NCBI RefSeq assembly: GCF_001026905.1
Contig: NZ_LAQL01000007.1
Coordinates: forward strand, 248,001 to 312,000
Origin: Kiloniella spongiae
Lineage (GTDB): Bacteria; Pseudomonadota; Alphaproteobacteria; Kiloniellales; Kiloniellaceae
Reading direction: 5' to 3'
Length of the DNA stretch: 64,000 nucleotides
Made by a program: the position numbers and the translations under genes. Position 1 is the stretch's first letter; each line of letters begins with the position of its first letter. Shown piece by piece: positions 28,787 through 38,793 of this stretch. The notes below the pieces were generated by a model. It was not told where the DNA came from, made no database searches, and saw nothing but the letters and a program-made list of their open reading frames with translations.

Positions 28787-30118
28787 ATGAGACGTAAAGC
28801 GCGCCGTGGCGGCGGAAAGCAGATAGAGATAGAAATCGATACGCTCGGTGCGCGTGGGGATGGGGTTGCGGATTATGATGGGCGACCTGTTTATGTTCCA
28901 ATGACAATGCCTGGCGATCAGCTTCGGGTGAAACTTGTTGGTGAAAGGTCCGGTGGTTTTAAAGCCGAGATTTTAGAGCTTCAGCAATTGGGAGCGAACC
29001 ATGTTGACGCGCCTTGTGAACACTTTGGTCCTTGTGGTGGTTGTACAGTACAGCATGTTGCCCCAGATTTTTACCGCAAATGGAAAAGAGACACAATTGT
29101 TCAGGCTCTAACTCGTAAGGGATTTAGTGGTGGTGAGGTTGCGGATCTTGTCCAGATCGAAGCGAAAACCAGACGCCGAGTTGTTTTTGCTGCAGCGGCG
29201 CGGGGTAAGAAAATTGACCTTGGGTTTCATGAACGTGAAAGCCATAAGATCGTTAATGTGATTGACTGTAAACTTCTTACGCCTGAATTAAGCAAGCTGG
29301 TTGAGCCTCTTCGAGAGTTGTTAAAGGTATTGTTGGGGCCGGAACAAGCGAAAGCTGACATCACAGTTATCGGATCTTCCGCTGGGCCAGATATTCTGAT
29401 TGTCACAGATGCCAAGCTGGTATTGGAAGGTCGTGAAGCAATTACTGCCTTTGCTGAAAAATATTCAGTCGCACGTTTTGCCTGGGGGCGCCCGAAACAA
29501 GAACCGGAACCTGTAGCGATAAGGGATAATCCCTACCAAAAGTTCGGTGATATTCAGGTTTTGCCGCCTGAAGGTGCTTTTTTACAACCAAGCCAGGAAG
29601 GACAGGATGCTCTTACTGATTTGGTTTTAGGCTATTTGCCAGAAGAGCTGGAAACTGTTGCGGATTTGTTTTCCGGGTGCGGCACTTTTAGCTTCCCACT
29701 TTCCAACCGCGCGCAAGTTCATGCTGTTGAGGGGGATGAACGGGCGATTACGGCATTGACGTCTGCTGCCCGTCGAAACGATACACTTCATCGTATTACT
29801 TCTGACTGCCGGGATCTGGTGAAAGACCCTGTGACAGCAGATGAGCTTCAGGGTGGTGATTGTGTTGTGCTGGACCCGCCAAGAACTGGCGCGAAAGAAC
29901 AGTGCTATGAATTGGCGCAATCTGATGTCAGAACCATTATCTATGTTTCCTGCAATCCCAATACTTTTGCCCGTGACGCAAGAATATTGGTCGAAGGCGG
30001 GTATGCCCTCAAAGAAGTCACTCCCGTAGATCAGTTTATCTGGAGTGGCCATTTGGAAGTCGTCAGTTGTTTTGAACTGACCGATTTTGATGGTGATGAA
30101 CAGGAAATTGAAGACTAG
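28787..30118 (+). CDS. rlmD: 23S rRNA (uracil-C5)-methyltransferase, RlmD/RumA type
   Basis: Methylates a uracil of 23S rRNA (U1939 type in E. coli) using SAM. The 443-residue protein starts with a basic tail, then a TRAM domain. The motif CEHFGPCGGC (C-x5-C-x2-C) provides the 4Fe-4S ligands. LDPPRTGAK and the catalytic SCNPNTFARD Cys lie in the methyltransferase domain. ATG 28787 is preferred over GTG 28775 because AGGA lies four bases upstream. The family also contains TrmA and RlmC, so the exact site is inferred. Confidence 0.88.
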   Translation: MRRKARRGGGKQIEIEIDTLGARGDGVADYDGRPVYVPMTMPGDQLRVKLVGERSGGFKAEILELQQLGANHVDAPCEHFGPCGGCTVQHVAPDFYRKWKRDTIVQALTRKGFSGGEVADLVQIEAKTRRRVVFAAAARGKKIDLGFHERESHKIVNVIDCKLLTPELSKLVEPLRELLKVLLGPEQAKADITVIGSSAGPDILIVTDAKLVLEGREAITAFAEKYSVARFAWGRPKQEPEPVAIRDNPYQKFGDIQVLPPEGAFLQPSQEGQDALTDLVLGYLPEELETVADLFSGCGTFSFPLSNRAQVHAVEGDERAITALTSAARRNDTLHRITSDCRDLVKDPVTADELQGGDCVVLDPPRTGAKEQCYELAQSDVRTIIYVSCNPNTFARDARILVEGGYALKEVTPVDQFIWSGHLEVVSCFELTDFDGDEQEIED

Positions 30119-30325
30119 GGGCTTGCAGGATTAAGCCTTGTTCCTAAATAATATTTATCCATTGTATGAGGTATTCTGGGTATGAGGCATTCTGGCACGA
30201 TTGCTGAAAGCAACAAATCCGAACTTTGCAGGTTTGTCATTTACTTATATGGTTTTGTAAAGTTGTTGTGTAATTAGACGATCTACAGAGCTTTCCTTTA
30301 GAATTTTCAGGCCTTTGATATCTTT

Positions 30326-31357
30326 ATGAACATGCAAATTACACCCAAAAATCACCCACCAATACCAACTGAAAAAGTTGGCGTCCTTTTGATGAATCTA
30401 GGTACGCCTGATGGCACAGACTATTGGTCTATGCGTCGCTATCTTGGTGAATTTTTAAGCGATCAGCGCGTGATTGAGGCGCCAAAGTGGCTTTGGCAAA
30501 TAATCCTACAGGGGATTATTTTGACGACCCGGCCAAGTAAAAGCGGGGAAGCCTATAAAGAAATCTGGAATAAGGAAAAAGACGAATCTCCTCTTCGTAC
30601 TATTACACGCGATCAGGCCGAGAAACTGCAAAAGATACTCGCAAAAGATCATCCGAATGTAATTGTTGACTGGGGATGGCGCTACGGGAACCCTGCGGTT
30701 AAGGAGCGAATAGAAGACCTTCACAAGCAGGGGTGTAACCGTATTCTTCTCTTTGCTCTTTATCCTCAATATTCCGCAACAACAACAGCGACGGCTTATG
30801 ACAAGTGCTTTGATGCGCTGAAAGCCATGCGCTGGCAACCTGCTGTTCGCTGTGTTCCTGCGTACCATGATGCGCCCGTCTATATTGACGCTCTGGCAAA
30901 ATCTGTGGAAGAAGGCATTGAGAAATTATCCTGGAAGCCGGATGTAACCATTGCTTCTTTTCATGGTCTTCCTGTGGAATATCATGAAAAGGGAGATCCC
31001 TATTACTGCCATTGTGCCAAGACAGCACGCTTGTTGCGTGAAAGGTTAGGCTGGTCGGAAGATCAGTTGAAACTGTGCTTCCAGTCTCTGTTTGGTCCAA
31101 AGGAATGGTTGAAGCCTTATACGCAGCCAACAGTGGAAGAAATGGCGCGGAACGGGGTGAAAAACTTGGTTATTTTGACACCAGGTTTTTCGGTTGATTG
31201 TGTTGAAACGCTGGAAGAAATTGATATCGGTGTGCGTGAAGCTTTCCTTGAAAATGGTGGTGAAAATTTTGCGTTTATCCCATGCTTGAACGATAGTCTT
31301 GGCGGTATGGATGTTATTAAAGAAGTCACATTACGTGAACTTCAGGGGTGGATATAG
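30326..31357 (+). CDS. hemH: Ferrochelatase
   Basis: Inserts Fe2+ into protoporphyrin IX to give haem, on the membrane face of the cytoplasm. The 343-residue protein has VGVLLMNLGTPDG, FHGLPVEYHEKGDPY with the catalytic His, and FQSLFGPKEWLKPYT, all standard ferrochelatase motifs. The last-step haem enzyme lies some 20 kb from hemA, so the pathway genes are dispersed. The 207-bp gap before it holds the promoter only. Confidence 0.96.
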   Translation: MNMQITPKNHPPIPTEKVGVLLMNLGTPDGTDYWSMRRYLGEFLSDQRVIEAPKWLWQIILQGIILTTRPSKSGEAYKEIWNKEKDESPLRTITRDQAEKLQKILAKDHPNVIVDWGWRYGNPAVKERIEDLHKQGCNRILLFALYPQYSATTTATAYDKCFDALKAMRWQPAVRCVPAYHDAPVYIDALAKSVEEGIEKLSWKPDVTIASFHGLPVEYHEKGDPYYCHCAKTARLLRERLGWSEDQLKLCFQSLFGPKEWLKPYTQPTVEEMARNGVKNLVILTPGFSVDCVETLEEIDIGVREAFLENGGENFAFIPCLNDSLGGMDVIKEVTLRELQGWI

Positions 31358-31365
31358 CGTCCGTC

Positions 31366-33678
31366 TTATTTAAGAGCAGAAAGAACATTGGAATAATCAT
31401 CTGTCCAGGGTGTATCTGTTTTTGTATGTGACGGCTCTCTCCAGCGGTTTATAGCTCTATCACTTGTTTGGTTTTCCACGGGAATGAGGTTGTCTAGAAT
31501 CTCTGAGTTTTGTGCTAGGGCAATCCAGATTGATGAATAGCGGTACGGATGGTTTTTTTTATCAGCTTCCTGTCTTACATAATCATATATTCGTGGGATA
31601 AGGCCTGATGCTTCTGCTGTTGCAGATACAATGTTCTCCAAGTCAAAATATCGGTTAGAGATATGTAGAATAATGATGCCGTTGTCTTTAATTTTCTTTT
31701 TATAGAGTTCAAAAGCTTCTTTTGTCATTAAGTGAAGAGGGATCGCATCTGAGGAGAAGGCATCAGCAATAAGCAGGCCATAGGTTGCGTCGGGAATGTT
31801 TTTTAAAGAAAGGCGGGCATCACCGATGATAACATCTGTTTCCTGTGCACATTCTTGCATATAGCTAAAAAGTTTAGGGTCTCTGGCCATGATTTCAACC
31901 AGTGGATCAATTTCAAAAAAGGTCCAGTTTTGTCCTGCTTGGCGATAACAAATGGCTGTGCCTGCACCTAAGCCTATTACTCCGACTGACTCGATTTTTT
32001 TGTCATGGACATCATAGGCTTCAAATAACTTTCCTAGCCCGGATTGCTGGTGATAATAGCTTTGTGATTCCAATGATCCCTGAACCTGAATGCCATGTAT
32101 TGTTGTGCCGTGTTTTGCGATATGCGCAACTTCTTTTGGTGTGTCGTTTTCTTCCTTGCCAGGGATTATTTCTTTTACCGTATAAACCCCAAAAAAACTA
32201 CGTTCTTGAAAAAGGACTTTGTGGTGGGTGCTAAGTATTAAGGGGGTGAGAAAGAGCGCTGTTGCAACGGTAAAGGCAAGGCGAAATGGACGCCCAACAC
32301 CTTCTAGCATTATCAAAAGGAACATCGTTAGTGCAATGATTGAGGCTAACTTTGCACTTATGGTTTCAGTTCCGACTTGCAGTGCGATAAGCAATAGCGC
32401 AATTAAGCACAGGGAGAAGATTATATCAGCGCGATAGCTTTGCGCTTTTGGACCTATTCTGCGTTTTATTATTGCGACAAAAGTTGTTGTTTTGGCGGGC
32501 ATTAAGAGAGCTACAACAATTAGCAGGATGATGTGTTCATATATATCAGCGAAGACAATGGGGGCGATCAGCCCAATAAAAATACCGCCCAAAACGCCCC
32601 CCAAAGACATCGCAATATAAAAATTTGTTAAATATTTTGCGTGGGGTCGTGTCCTTGCCAAAAGACCATGAAGATAAAGTACTAAAATGAAAAAGCAGAA
32701 TAAATTTCCAAGAACAAAAATGAGCATGATATTTGCGTCGGTAACTGAGGCATTAAGAAAAATAACTAATAACAAACAGTAGGGTGCCAGTTTTTCTATA
32801 AAATGGTGGGGAATTATTGGGCGCCGAGAGAAAACGATAACAAACGTGAGTAAGTAAAGAATTAGGGGGAAAACCCAGAATAACGGTGCTGAAAGTAAAT
32901 CAGTTGTGATTTTATTCGTAACGCTGAGCAAAAGAGCTGATGGGACAAGAGCCAAAATTATCCATTTGATATAGGACTTTATATTTGGTGCGATGTTGCC
33001 ATCATTGTTTTCTTCTTGGGATCTAGGACAATCAATATTTTGTTTCTTTGGTCGAAGGGCGGTGCCACAAGCAAAAATCAAAAATAGAAGCCCTAGAAAA
33101 CCATATGACCAAAGCCACGTTTGAGTCTGTAATCCAAACTGTGTTTCAATTAAAAGCGGATAAGTGACTAAGGCCGTAATACTTCCCACATTACTGGCGG
33201 CATATAGAAAATAGGGATCGTGAGCCTCTGCATCACCTGAAGAGCGAAACCAATCCTGTAGAAGAGGGGCGTTCGCGGAGATAATAAAAAAAGGGAGACC
33301 GATAGCCAGAAAAAAGAGGCTTAATAACCATAGGGATGGCCACCCATCAGCAGGCGTTTCGTATCCGGCTGGAATTGCGATTGGTAAAAAGAAAAGGGCC
33401 GCAGCCATTAGAAGCAAGTGAATGATGAGTTGGTTTTTCAGTCCAAAGGTTGATGATAGAAAATGTGCGTAGAGATACCCGGCCAATAACATTGATTGGA
33501 AGAATATCATTGCTGTGTTCCAAACAGCTGGTGCGCCCCCGAGTAATGGGAGGACCAGCTTTGTAAACATTGGTTGGATTAGAAATAGCAAAAATGCGCT
33601 GCAGCAAAGAGTAAGAATAAAAAAGTAGCGTATCAGTCTGCCTGATTTTAAGTTTATCGTTTCGCTATTAGTATTCAT
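31366..33678 (-). CDS. Membrane-fused spermidine synthase-like protein
   Basis: A 770-residue protein of the fused MFS/spermidine-synthase-like class. The N-terminal 450-500 residues are about 12 to 14 hydrophobic helices. The C-terminal 250 residues have a Rossmann SAM-dependent fold like SpeE (GVIGLGAGTAICYRQAGQNW, then DARLSLKNIPDATYGLLIADAF). The DNA is poorer in G+C than its neighbours. In such fusions the aminopropyl acceptor site is often degenerate, so polyamine synthesis should not be assumed. The stop converges on hemH with 8 bases between. ATG 33678 is used; TTG 33687 has a better-spaced GAGG and is a real alternative. Confidence 0.85.
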   Translation of the reverse strand: MNTNSETINLKSGRLIRYFFILTLCCSAFLLFLIQPMFTKLVLPLLGGAPAVWNTAMIFFQSMLLAGYLYAHFLSSTFGLKNQLIIHLLLMAAALFFLPIAIPAGYETPADGWPSLWLLSLFFLAIGLPFFIISANAPLLQDWFRSSGDAEAHDPYFLYAASNVGSITALVTYPLLIETQFGLQTQTWLWSYGFLGLLFLIFACGTALRPKKQNIDCPRSQEENNDGNIAPNIKSYIKWIILALVPSALLLSVTNKITTDLLSAPLFWVFPLILYLLTFVIVFSRRPIIPHHFIEKLAPYCLLLVIFLNASVTDANIMLIFVLGNLFCFFILVLYLHGLLARTRPHAKYLTNFYIAMSLGGVLGGIFIGLIAPIVFADIYEHIILLIVVALLMPAKTTTFVAIIKRRIGPKAQSYRADIIFSLCLIALLLIALQVGTETISAKLASIIALTMFLLIMLEGVGRPFRLAFTVATALFLTPLILSTHHKVLFQERSFFGVYTVKEIIPGKEENDTPKEVAHIAKHGTTIHGIQVQGSLESQSYYHQQSGLGKLFEAYDVHDKKIESVGVIGLGAGTAICYRQAGQNWTFFEIDPLVEIMARDPKLFSYMQECAQETDVIIGDARLSLKNIPDATYGLLIADAFSSDAIPLHLMTKEAFELYKKKIKDNGIIILHISNRYFDLENIVSATAEASGLIPRIYDYVRQEADKKNHPYRYSSIWIALAQNSEILDNLIPVENQTSDRAINRWREPSHTKTDTPWTDDYSNVLSALK

Positions 33679-33804
33679 TATGACCAAAACTACCTCTCTA
33701 ATATAGAGTACTGGATAGTATTGATGACATGTTAAAACAGCTTTAATTCATCGCCGGGGATGTACTAAAGCTGTTCTTAAGCATTTACCTTATTTGATAA
33801 AGTC

Positions 33805-34887
33805 TTATCTGTTTTGCGCTTTATGGCGCAGCCAGTGATCGGCAAGGGTAAGTGCCATCATTGCTTCACCAACTGGAACACCTCTGATCCCGACACAAGG
33901 GTCATGGCGACCTTTGGTAAAGATATCAGTTTCTTCACCATCTGTGGTTACCGTTTTACGCGGTGTCAGGATTGAACTGGTTGGTTTGATGGCAAAACGA
34001 ACAACCACATCCTGGCCTGTGGAAATCCCGCCGAGAATACCACCGGCATGATTAGTGGTAAAATGTGGTTTGCCGTCGACCATACGGATCTCATCAGCAT
34101 TTTCTTCACCAGTGTAGGCTGCTGTTTCAAACCCATCACCAATTTCAACGCCTTTGACGGCGTTGATCGACATCATGGCTTTTGCCAGATCGGAATCCAG
34201 CTTGTCGTAGACAGGATCGCCTAATCCGACAGGGACATTAGAGGCGACGACTTCGATGACAGCACCAAGTGATGAACCGGCTTTTCGAGCTGAATCCAGA
34301 TAGGTTTCCCATTCTTTGGCGGCAACTGGATCAGGACACCAGAAAGGATTATTGGAAACTTCGTTCCAGTCCCACCGCGTACGATCAATTTTATGCGGCC
34401 CCATTTGAACCAGCGCGCCACGAATTTGCACACCGCCATCAATTTGAGTATCCAGAACTTTGCGAGCGATTGCCCCCGCGGCAACACGCATGGCTGTCTC
34501 GCGAGCAGACGAACGTCCGCCGCCGCGATAATCGCGAATGCCGTATTTTTCCCAATAGGTGAAGTCGGCATGACCCGGGCGGAATTTCTTGACGATATCG
34601 CCATAATCCTTGGAGCGTTGATCCGTGTTTTCGATAATCAGGCCGATAGGAGTACCCGTTGTTTTACCCTCGAAAACGCCAGAGACGATTTTAACACTAT
34701 CCGGTTCTTTTCGCTGCGTTGTAAAGCGATTCTGACCAGGTTTACGCGCATTCAGATATGTCTGAATTTCTTCTTCTGATATATCGATGAGCGGTGGTGT
34801 TCCATCAACAACACAACCAATAGACGGGCCATGACTTTCGCCCCAGGTTGTAAAACGGAAAATTTCACCAAAAGTATTGCCAGCCAT
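33805..34887 (-). CDS. aroC: Chorismate synthase
   Basis: Last step of the shikimate pathway: EPSP to chorismate, FMN-dependent. The 360-residue protein starts [20 protein letters not shown], then has the [20 protein letters not shown] region and [15 protein letters not shown] near the end, all family motifs. Length is normal. It lies downstream of fabI on the same strand, but a terminator separates the two. Confidence 0.97.
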   Translation of the reverse strand: MAGNTFGEIFRFTTWGESHGPSIGCVVDGTPPLIDISEEEIQTYLNARKPGQNRFTTQRKEPDSVKIVSGVFEGKTTGTPIGLIIENTDQRSKDYGDIVKKFRPGHADFTYWEKYGIRDYRGGGRSSARETAMRVAAGAIARKVLDTQIDGGVQIRGALVQMGPHKIDRTRWDWNEVSNNPFWCPDPVAAKEWETYLDSARKAGSSLGAVIEVVASNVPVGLGDPVYDKLDSDLAKAMMSINAVKGVEIGDGFETAAYTGEENADEIRMVDGKPHFTTNHAGGILGGISTGQDVVVRFAIKPTSSILTPRKTVTTDGEETDIFTKGRHDPCVGIRGVPVGEAMMALTLADHWLRHKAQNR

Positions 34888-34917
34888 AATGCTCTCGCAG
34901 CGTTAGATCGTTCAAAC

Positions 34918-34953
34918 TAAAAAGGGAGCGACAGCTCAGCCGCGCTCCCTTTT
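34918..34953 (-). terminator. Terminator between fabI and aroC
   Basis: Read on the minus strand, AAAAGGGAGCG pairs with CGCTCCCTTTT around a 12-base loop and ends in five T residues. It lies 24 bp after the fabI stop, so aroC probably has its own promoter or relies on read-through. Confidence 0.82.
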
Positions 34954-34977
34954 AATATATTGCTTTTCAGCAGAGAT

Positions 34978-35817
34978 TTAAGATTGCGGGTTAAAATTAC
35001 TCAGCAATTCGGAAAGCTCTTGTGCTTTGTCCACATTCATCATGCCGACGACGTGGTAACCGGAATCGACGTGGTGAATTTCACCCGTAACACCGCCTGA
35101 CATGTCGGACAGAAGATAAAGACCTGCGCCGCCAACCTGCTCAATGCTTACATTGCGCTGCATCGGAGAGTTCAGTTCATTCCATTTCAGGATATGACGG
35201 AAATCACCAATACCGGATGCGGCAAGCGTTTTGATCGGTCCAGCTGAAATTGCATTAACACGGATGTTGTCCGGGCCAAGATCATCAGCCAGATAGCGCA
35301 CAGATGCTTCAAGTGCGGCTTTGGCTACACCCATAACATTGTAATGTGGCATAACCTGCTCAGCACCATAGTAAGTTAATGTAACCATGCTACCACCTTC
35401 GGTCATCAATGGCGCAGCATGCTGTGCGATTGACGTAAAGGAGTAACAGGAAATATCCATGCTCTGTAGGAAGTTCTCGCGGCTTGTATTGAGATATTTG
35501 CCCTTGAGTTCTTCTTTGTCAGCATAGGCAATAGCGTGGATTAGAAAATCCAGTTTGCCCCATTTTTCTTCAATTTCTTTGAAAACAGCTTTGACGCTGG
35601 CATCGTCAGTAACGTCGCACTGCAAAAGAATATCGGAGTTAACTGATTCTGCGAGTGGCGCAACACGTTTTTTCAAGGCATCGCCCTGATAGGTGAAAGC
35701 CAGTTCAGCGCCTTGGTCAGCAACCGCCTTGGCGATCCCCCAGGCGATAGAGCGGTCATTGGCAACGCCCATTACTAGGCCGCGTTTACCAGCCATCAAC
35801 GGTTGTGGGTTGGACAT
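34978..35817 (-). CDS. fabI: Enoyl-ACP reductase (NADH)
   Basis: Reduces enoyl-ACP in the last step of each fatty-acid elongation cycle. The 279-residue protein begins MSNPQPLMAGKRGLVMGVAN at ATG 35817, with a GAGG seven bases before it, and has the SDR-type catalytic region YYGAEQVMPHYNVMGVAKAA (Tyr-x6-Tyr-x6-Lys of FabI). The open frame extends farther upstream to 35973, but that part is not FabI-like. FabI is the target of triclosan-type inhibitors; I see no unusual residue there. Confidence 0.96.
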   Translation of the reverse strand: MSNPQPLMAGKRGLVMGVANDRSIAWGIAKAVADQGAELAFTYQGDALKKRVAPLAESVNSDILLQCDVTDDASVKAVFKEIEEKWGKLDFLIHAIAYADKEELKGKYLNTSRENFLQSMDISCYSFTSIAQHAAPLMTEGGSMVTLTYYGAEQVMPHYNVMGVAKAALEASVRYLADDLGPDNIRVNAISAGPIKTLAASGIGDFRHILKWNELNSPMQRNVSIEQVGGAGLYLLSDMSGGVTGEIHHVDSGYHVVGMMNVDKAQELSELLSNFNPQS

Positions 35818-36001
35818 CGGGTTCCTCACTGTGAGATTGTCCTGAAAACTAAAGTGCAGCATCCTACAACATTGCCGGGATTGGTCAAAGATTTGGCGAC
35901 ATGTAGAGTGCTTTTTCTGACTTTTAGCTGGGAATTTAGCTTTCTGCCAGCGATAGTTAACAAGAAATGTCAAAATGGTTGAATTTTGAGGGCAACTTTA
36001 G

Positions 36002-37258
36002 ATGGTAGATTCGAAAATCCGACGTTTGTTACTGAATTTGGGCGCGGTATTTAAAAAAGAGAATCTGGATGATGCTGTTCTGTTTGTTGGTTACGTCTTT
36101 AAACGTTTTGCGAAAGACAAAGGAACACGGGTCGCTGCATCGTTAAGTTACTCATCGCTTTTGGCAATCGTGCCAATGATGACGATTGCCTTGGCTCTAC
36201 TTTCTGCTTTTCCGGGATTCGAAGATTCCAAGGGTGAATTACAAGCCACACTCTTTAATAATCTTTTACCATCTGCCGAGCTTGAAATCAGCACGCAGTT
36301 GAACGCCTTTGTGGATAATGCAAAGAACATGACGACAATAGGCGTTCTGGCATTGGCTGTAACTGCGATAATGCTGCTCTATACAATCTCTAATTCTTTT
36401 AACAGTATTTGGCGTGTTCAGGAACGCCGCCCGATTTTCAATTTGATTTTGGTTTACTGGGCGCTTTTGACACTTGGCCCACTAATGTTGGGGGCGTCTT
36501 TAACGGTGTCCAGCTATGGCTTTGCAATTGCTGAGCTTGCAGATCAATCCGGGCGTGCCAGTTCGCTGGTTACTCTACTGGCACCAATTTTTCTTGGGTG
36601 TACGGCCTTTACTGTCCTTTTTCTTGTTGTACCTAATCGTCCAGTTCTATTTTCGCACGCTCTAATTGGCGGCGTTGTTTCGACAACGTTGTTTGAACTC
36701 CTTAAACGAAGTTTTGGACTTTATCTGCAATATTTCCCTTCTTATCAGGCGATTTACGGGGCGTTGGCTACAATTCCGATTTTTTTGATCTGGATGTATC
36801 TTTCATGGGTTGTTGTTTTATTAGGGGCCGAAATCACAGCAGCTTTGCCGGAACGACGAGCTGTTTTGCGTAAAGATATCAAGCGGGAAGGGATTGGGGA
36901 TCGCTTGGCTTTGACAATCGCCTTGCTTCAAAAACTGGAAGGTGCGGGAAGAGTTGGCGCAACCCTGAAGGAAACGGTGATGATGCGCGGGCTTCCTGCG
37001 GATTTGCAAGCAACAGCAGAAGTTTTATCTGATTTGAAAGGCATGCGCATTGCTGAACGTACAGGTCGAGGGCGCTGGGTACTTTGTCGAGATCTTGCAA
37101 CGATTACTCTTGGGGATCTGCTTCAGGAGATGGATCTGAATTATGATCCCAAGCGTAATTGGCCTGAAGGGGTCAGGGATGTGGTTGATATTTTGGAAGA
37201 AAATCCGAAAGATATTCGAGATAAAAATCTCAAAGAAATACTACAGAAAGCTGAGTAG
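36002..37258 (+). CDS. YihY/BrkB family membrane protein
   Basis: Integral inner-membrane protein of 418 residues. A core of six hydrophobic helices (about 35-285) carries the family feature FAKDKGTRVAASLSYSSLLAIVPMM. The last 130 residues are hydrophilic, with a winged-helix-like look (DRLALTIALLQKLEGAGRVG to RGRWVLCRDL), a common C-terminal addition in this family. The old name ribonuclease BN does not apply to this membrane family. Function is unknown; some members affect cell envelope or antimicrobial resistance. Confidence 0.88.
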   Translation: MVDSKIRRLLLNLGAVFKKENLDDAVLFVGYVFKRFAKDKGTRVAASLSYSSLLAIVPMMTIALALLSAFPGFEDSKGELQATLFNNLLPSAELEISTQLNAFVDNAKNMTTIGVLALAVTAIMLLYTISNSFNSIWRVQERRPIFNLILVYWALLTLGPLMLGASLTVSSYGFAIAELADQSGRASSLVTLLAPIFLGCTAFTVLFLVVPNRPVLFSHALIGGVVSTTLFELLKRSFGLYLQYFPSYQAIYGALATIPIFLIWMYLSWVVVLLGAEITAALPERRAVLRKDIKREGIGDRLALTIALLQKLEGAGRVGATLKETVMMRGLPADLQATAEVLSDLKGMRIAERTGRGRWVLCRDLATITLGDLLQEMDLNYDPKRNWPEGVRDVVDILEENPKDIRDKNLKEILQKAE

Positions 37259-37302
37259 ATGGGGCTTTGATATATTGATCTACTCAAAATGGAAATAGCA
37301 TT

Positions 37303-38292
37303 ATGACAAAATCTCACGCTGAAATTTATGCGCCTGAATATGGCCCATCACACTTTTCCAATCATTGCCCCATGGCTTCGCTCGCGTTGAAGATGTTGGG
37401 TGGGAGTGAACAACAGCTGCAGGATTTCAAATCTGGAACTCTAAAAAATCTGGAACGTAATTCTCCAGAACGAACCGTTGTTGAAGTCACAAATGATAAT
37501 TTTGAAGCCTTACTCGGCAAGCGAGAGAATTATCTTGGTTATTTTACTTATTTCAAAAAGCATGCTGAGATCGGAAAACCGCTGCCAAAGCTGGATCTTC
37601 TTGCCAAGGGAGTGTCCGCGAGTGCCTTTCATGCTCTGATTCGTACAGCCTATGGAATTGATGCTGAGGATGTGTCCGAGGTCGCAGCTGGGCTGGCTTA
37701 CTGGGCTGATTCTCATCTCGTTGTTATTCCAGATGGTCCCATAGAGGGTTCTCTCTCTGATGATGCTATCGAAGATTTTGGGGCAGAAATACTCGCAAAA
37801 AAATTGGTTGGGGAACTGGAACCATTACCTAGTAATGAAGCTATATTCGGTCAGATGCGGATCAACGCAGAGGACAAATTAAGACAGTCCTACGTTCTAC
37901 GTGCTTTAAATGTCACGGATCTATCTTTGGATCAGTTGAGGCAGCTGAGTTTAACAATCTTTCTTAATACGAATAACTTTACTGCTTTGCATACGGTGAC
38001 GGCTTCGTATGCTGCGAGAGTTGTTTTGCCGTATATAGATGATCAGGCAACATTTTTACGGCAGCTTTGTTCTGGGGTAATTGCAGCGACTTTGACAATC
38101 CCGAATGATGATTTTATCTCCAATGGATGTTCTGATAAATACGAAAGACTTACGGTCGAAGCATTAAAGAAACGAGGAGTTTCGGCAACGGATAGTCACG
38201 ACATTAAGTTTGTATATAGCTGTTTGGAAGAATACGACTTTTACGGAGACGCACGATATCTGGATGCTGCGTCTCGTTGGCTTATGCAATAA
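37303..38292 (+). CDS. Questin oxidase-like (AflY-type) protein
   Basis: A 329-residue protein that resembles the questin_oxidase/AflY family (Baeyer-Villiger-type enzymes known from fungal anthraquinone pathways). The N-terminal HFSNHCPMASLALKMLGGS and the mid-protein SASAFHALIRTAYGIDA are the usual hallmarks. It has no classic flavin motif, which is normal for this family. The N-terminal His residues are candidates for the active site. Bacterial members are common but biochemically unstudied. No polyketide genes are near, so an orphan oxygenase or unrelated role remains open. Confidence 0.72.
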   Translation: MTKSHAEIYAPEYGPSHFSNHCPMASLALKMLGGSEQQLQDFKSGTLKNLERNSPERTVVEVTNDNFEALLGKRENYLGYFTYFKKHAEIGKPLPKLDLLAKGVSASAFHALIRTAYGIDAEDVSEVAAGLAYWADSHLVVIPDGPIEGSLSDDAIEDFGAEILAKKLVGELEPLPSNEAIFGQMRINAEDKLRQSYVLRALNVTDLSLDQLRQLSLTIFLNTNNFTALHTVTASYAARVVLPYIDDQATFLRQLCSGVIAATLTIPNDDFISNGCSDKYERLTVEALKKRGVSATDSHDIKFVYSCLEEYDFYGDARYLDAASRWLMQ

Positions 38293-38295
38293 ACA

Positions 38296-38321
38296 AAAGG
38301 CATCACGTTTGTGATGCCTTT
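38296..38321. terminator. Bidirectional hairpin between questin-like gene and cbpM
   Basis: AAAGGCATCAC (38296-38306) pairs perfectly with GTGATGCCTTT (38311-38321) around GTTT. Read on the minus strand it ends in TTTTGTTTATT, so it fits termination of the cbpA-cbpM transcript as well as the convergent gene. Confidence 0.8.
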
Positions 38322-38353
38322 ACGTAATTTATCAGACACGTTGCTGTTTAGAT

Positions 38354-38677
38354 CTACAGGCCTTGATTTCGAATAATGTCTTCCAGATCCTGACGCGCAT
38401 CAGCGGGCAGTTCCTGAATAGCCGAAGCCAGCGCACCAAGCAGCTTTCGCAAGTTATAAACCTGATCCATGCTGCGAAGAATGACAGGCATGGACTCATA
38501 GTTTGCACCAATTTCGTGAATGAGCTCACGTAGGAGCTTTACGCGCAGTTCATCATCGTCTGTAAAAATGAGCGTGCCGTCTTCCTGAGTTGGCATAACC
38601 CAGTTACTTTCGATCCAGTTGGATAGTTCTGAACCACTGACGTCCTGATCAATGACGATTTCATCAAAGGTTTTCAT
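38354..38677 (-). CDS. cbpM: Chaperone-modulator CbpM-like protein
   Basis: A 107-residue MerR-like helical protein. It binds the J domain of CbpA and blocks its co-chaperone and DNA-binding activity in E. coli. Features: WIESNWVMPTQEDGTLIF and a long C-terminal helix with LRELIHEIGANYESMPVILRSMDQVYNLRKLL, typical of CbpM. The assignment rests mainly on its position after a CbpA-like gene on the same strand, as in the cbpAM operon. ATG 38677 is preferred, because an AAGGA lies about ten bases upstream; a TTG at 38698 is unsupported. Confidence 0.82.
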   Translation of the reverse strand: MKTFDEIVIDQDVSGSELSNWIESNWVMPTQEDGTLIFTDDDELRVKLLRELIHEIGANYESMPVILRSMDQVYNLRKLLGALASAIQELPADARQDLEDIIRNQGL

Positions 38678-38793
38678 GCTTTTGAGGTCCTTATCCAAAG
38701 CTGCAGAGTTTAGTGTCGTGAATGTTTTAATATCAGCGGCACTATGTAGGCGTTACACGCTTTTAATGCAAGCTTGCGTATTCGGTACGCTGG

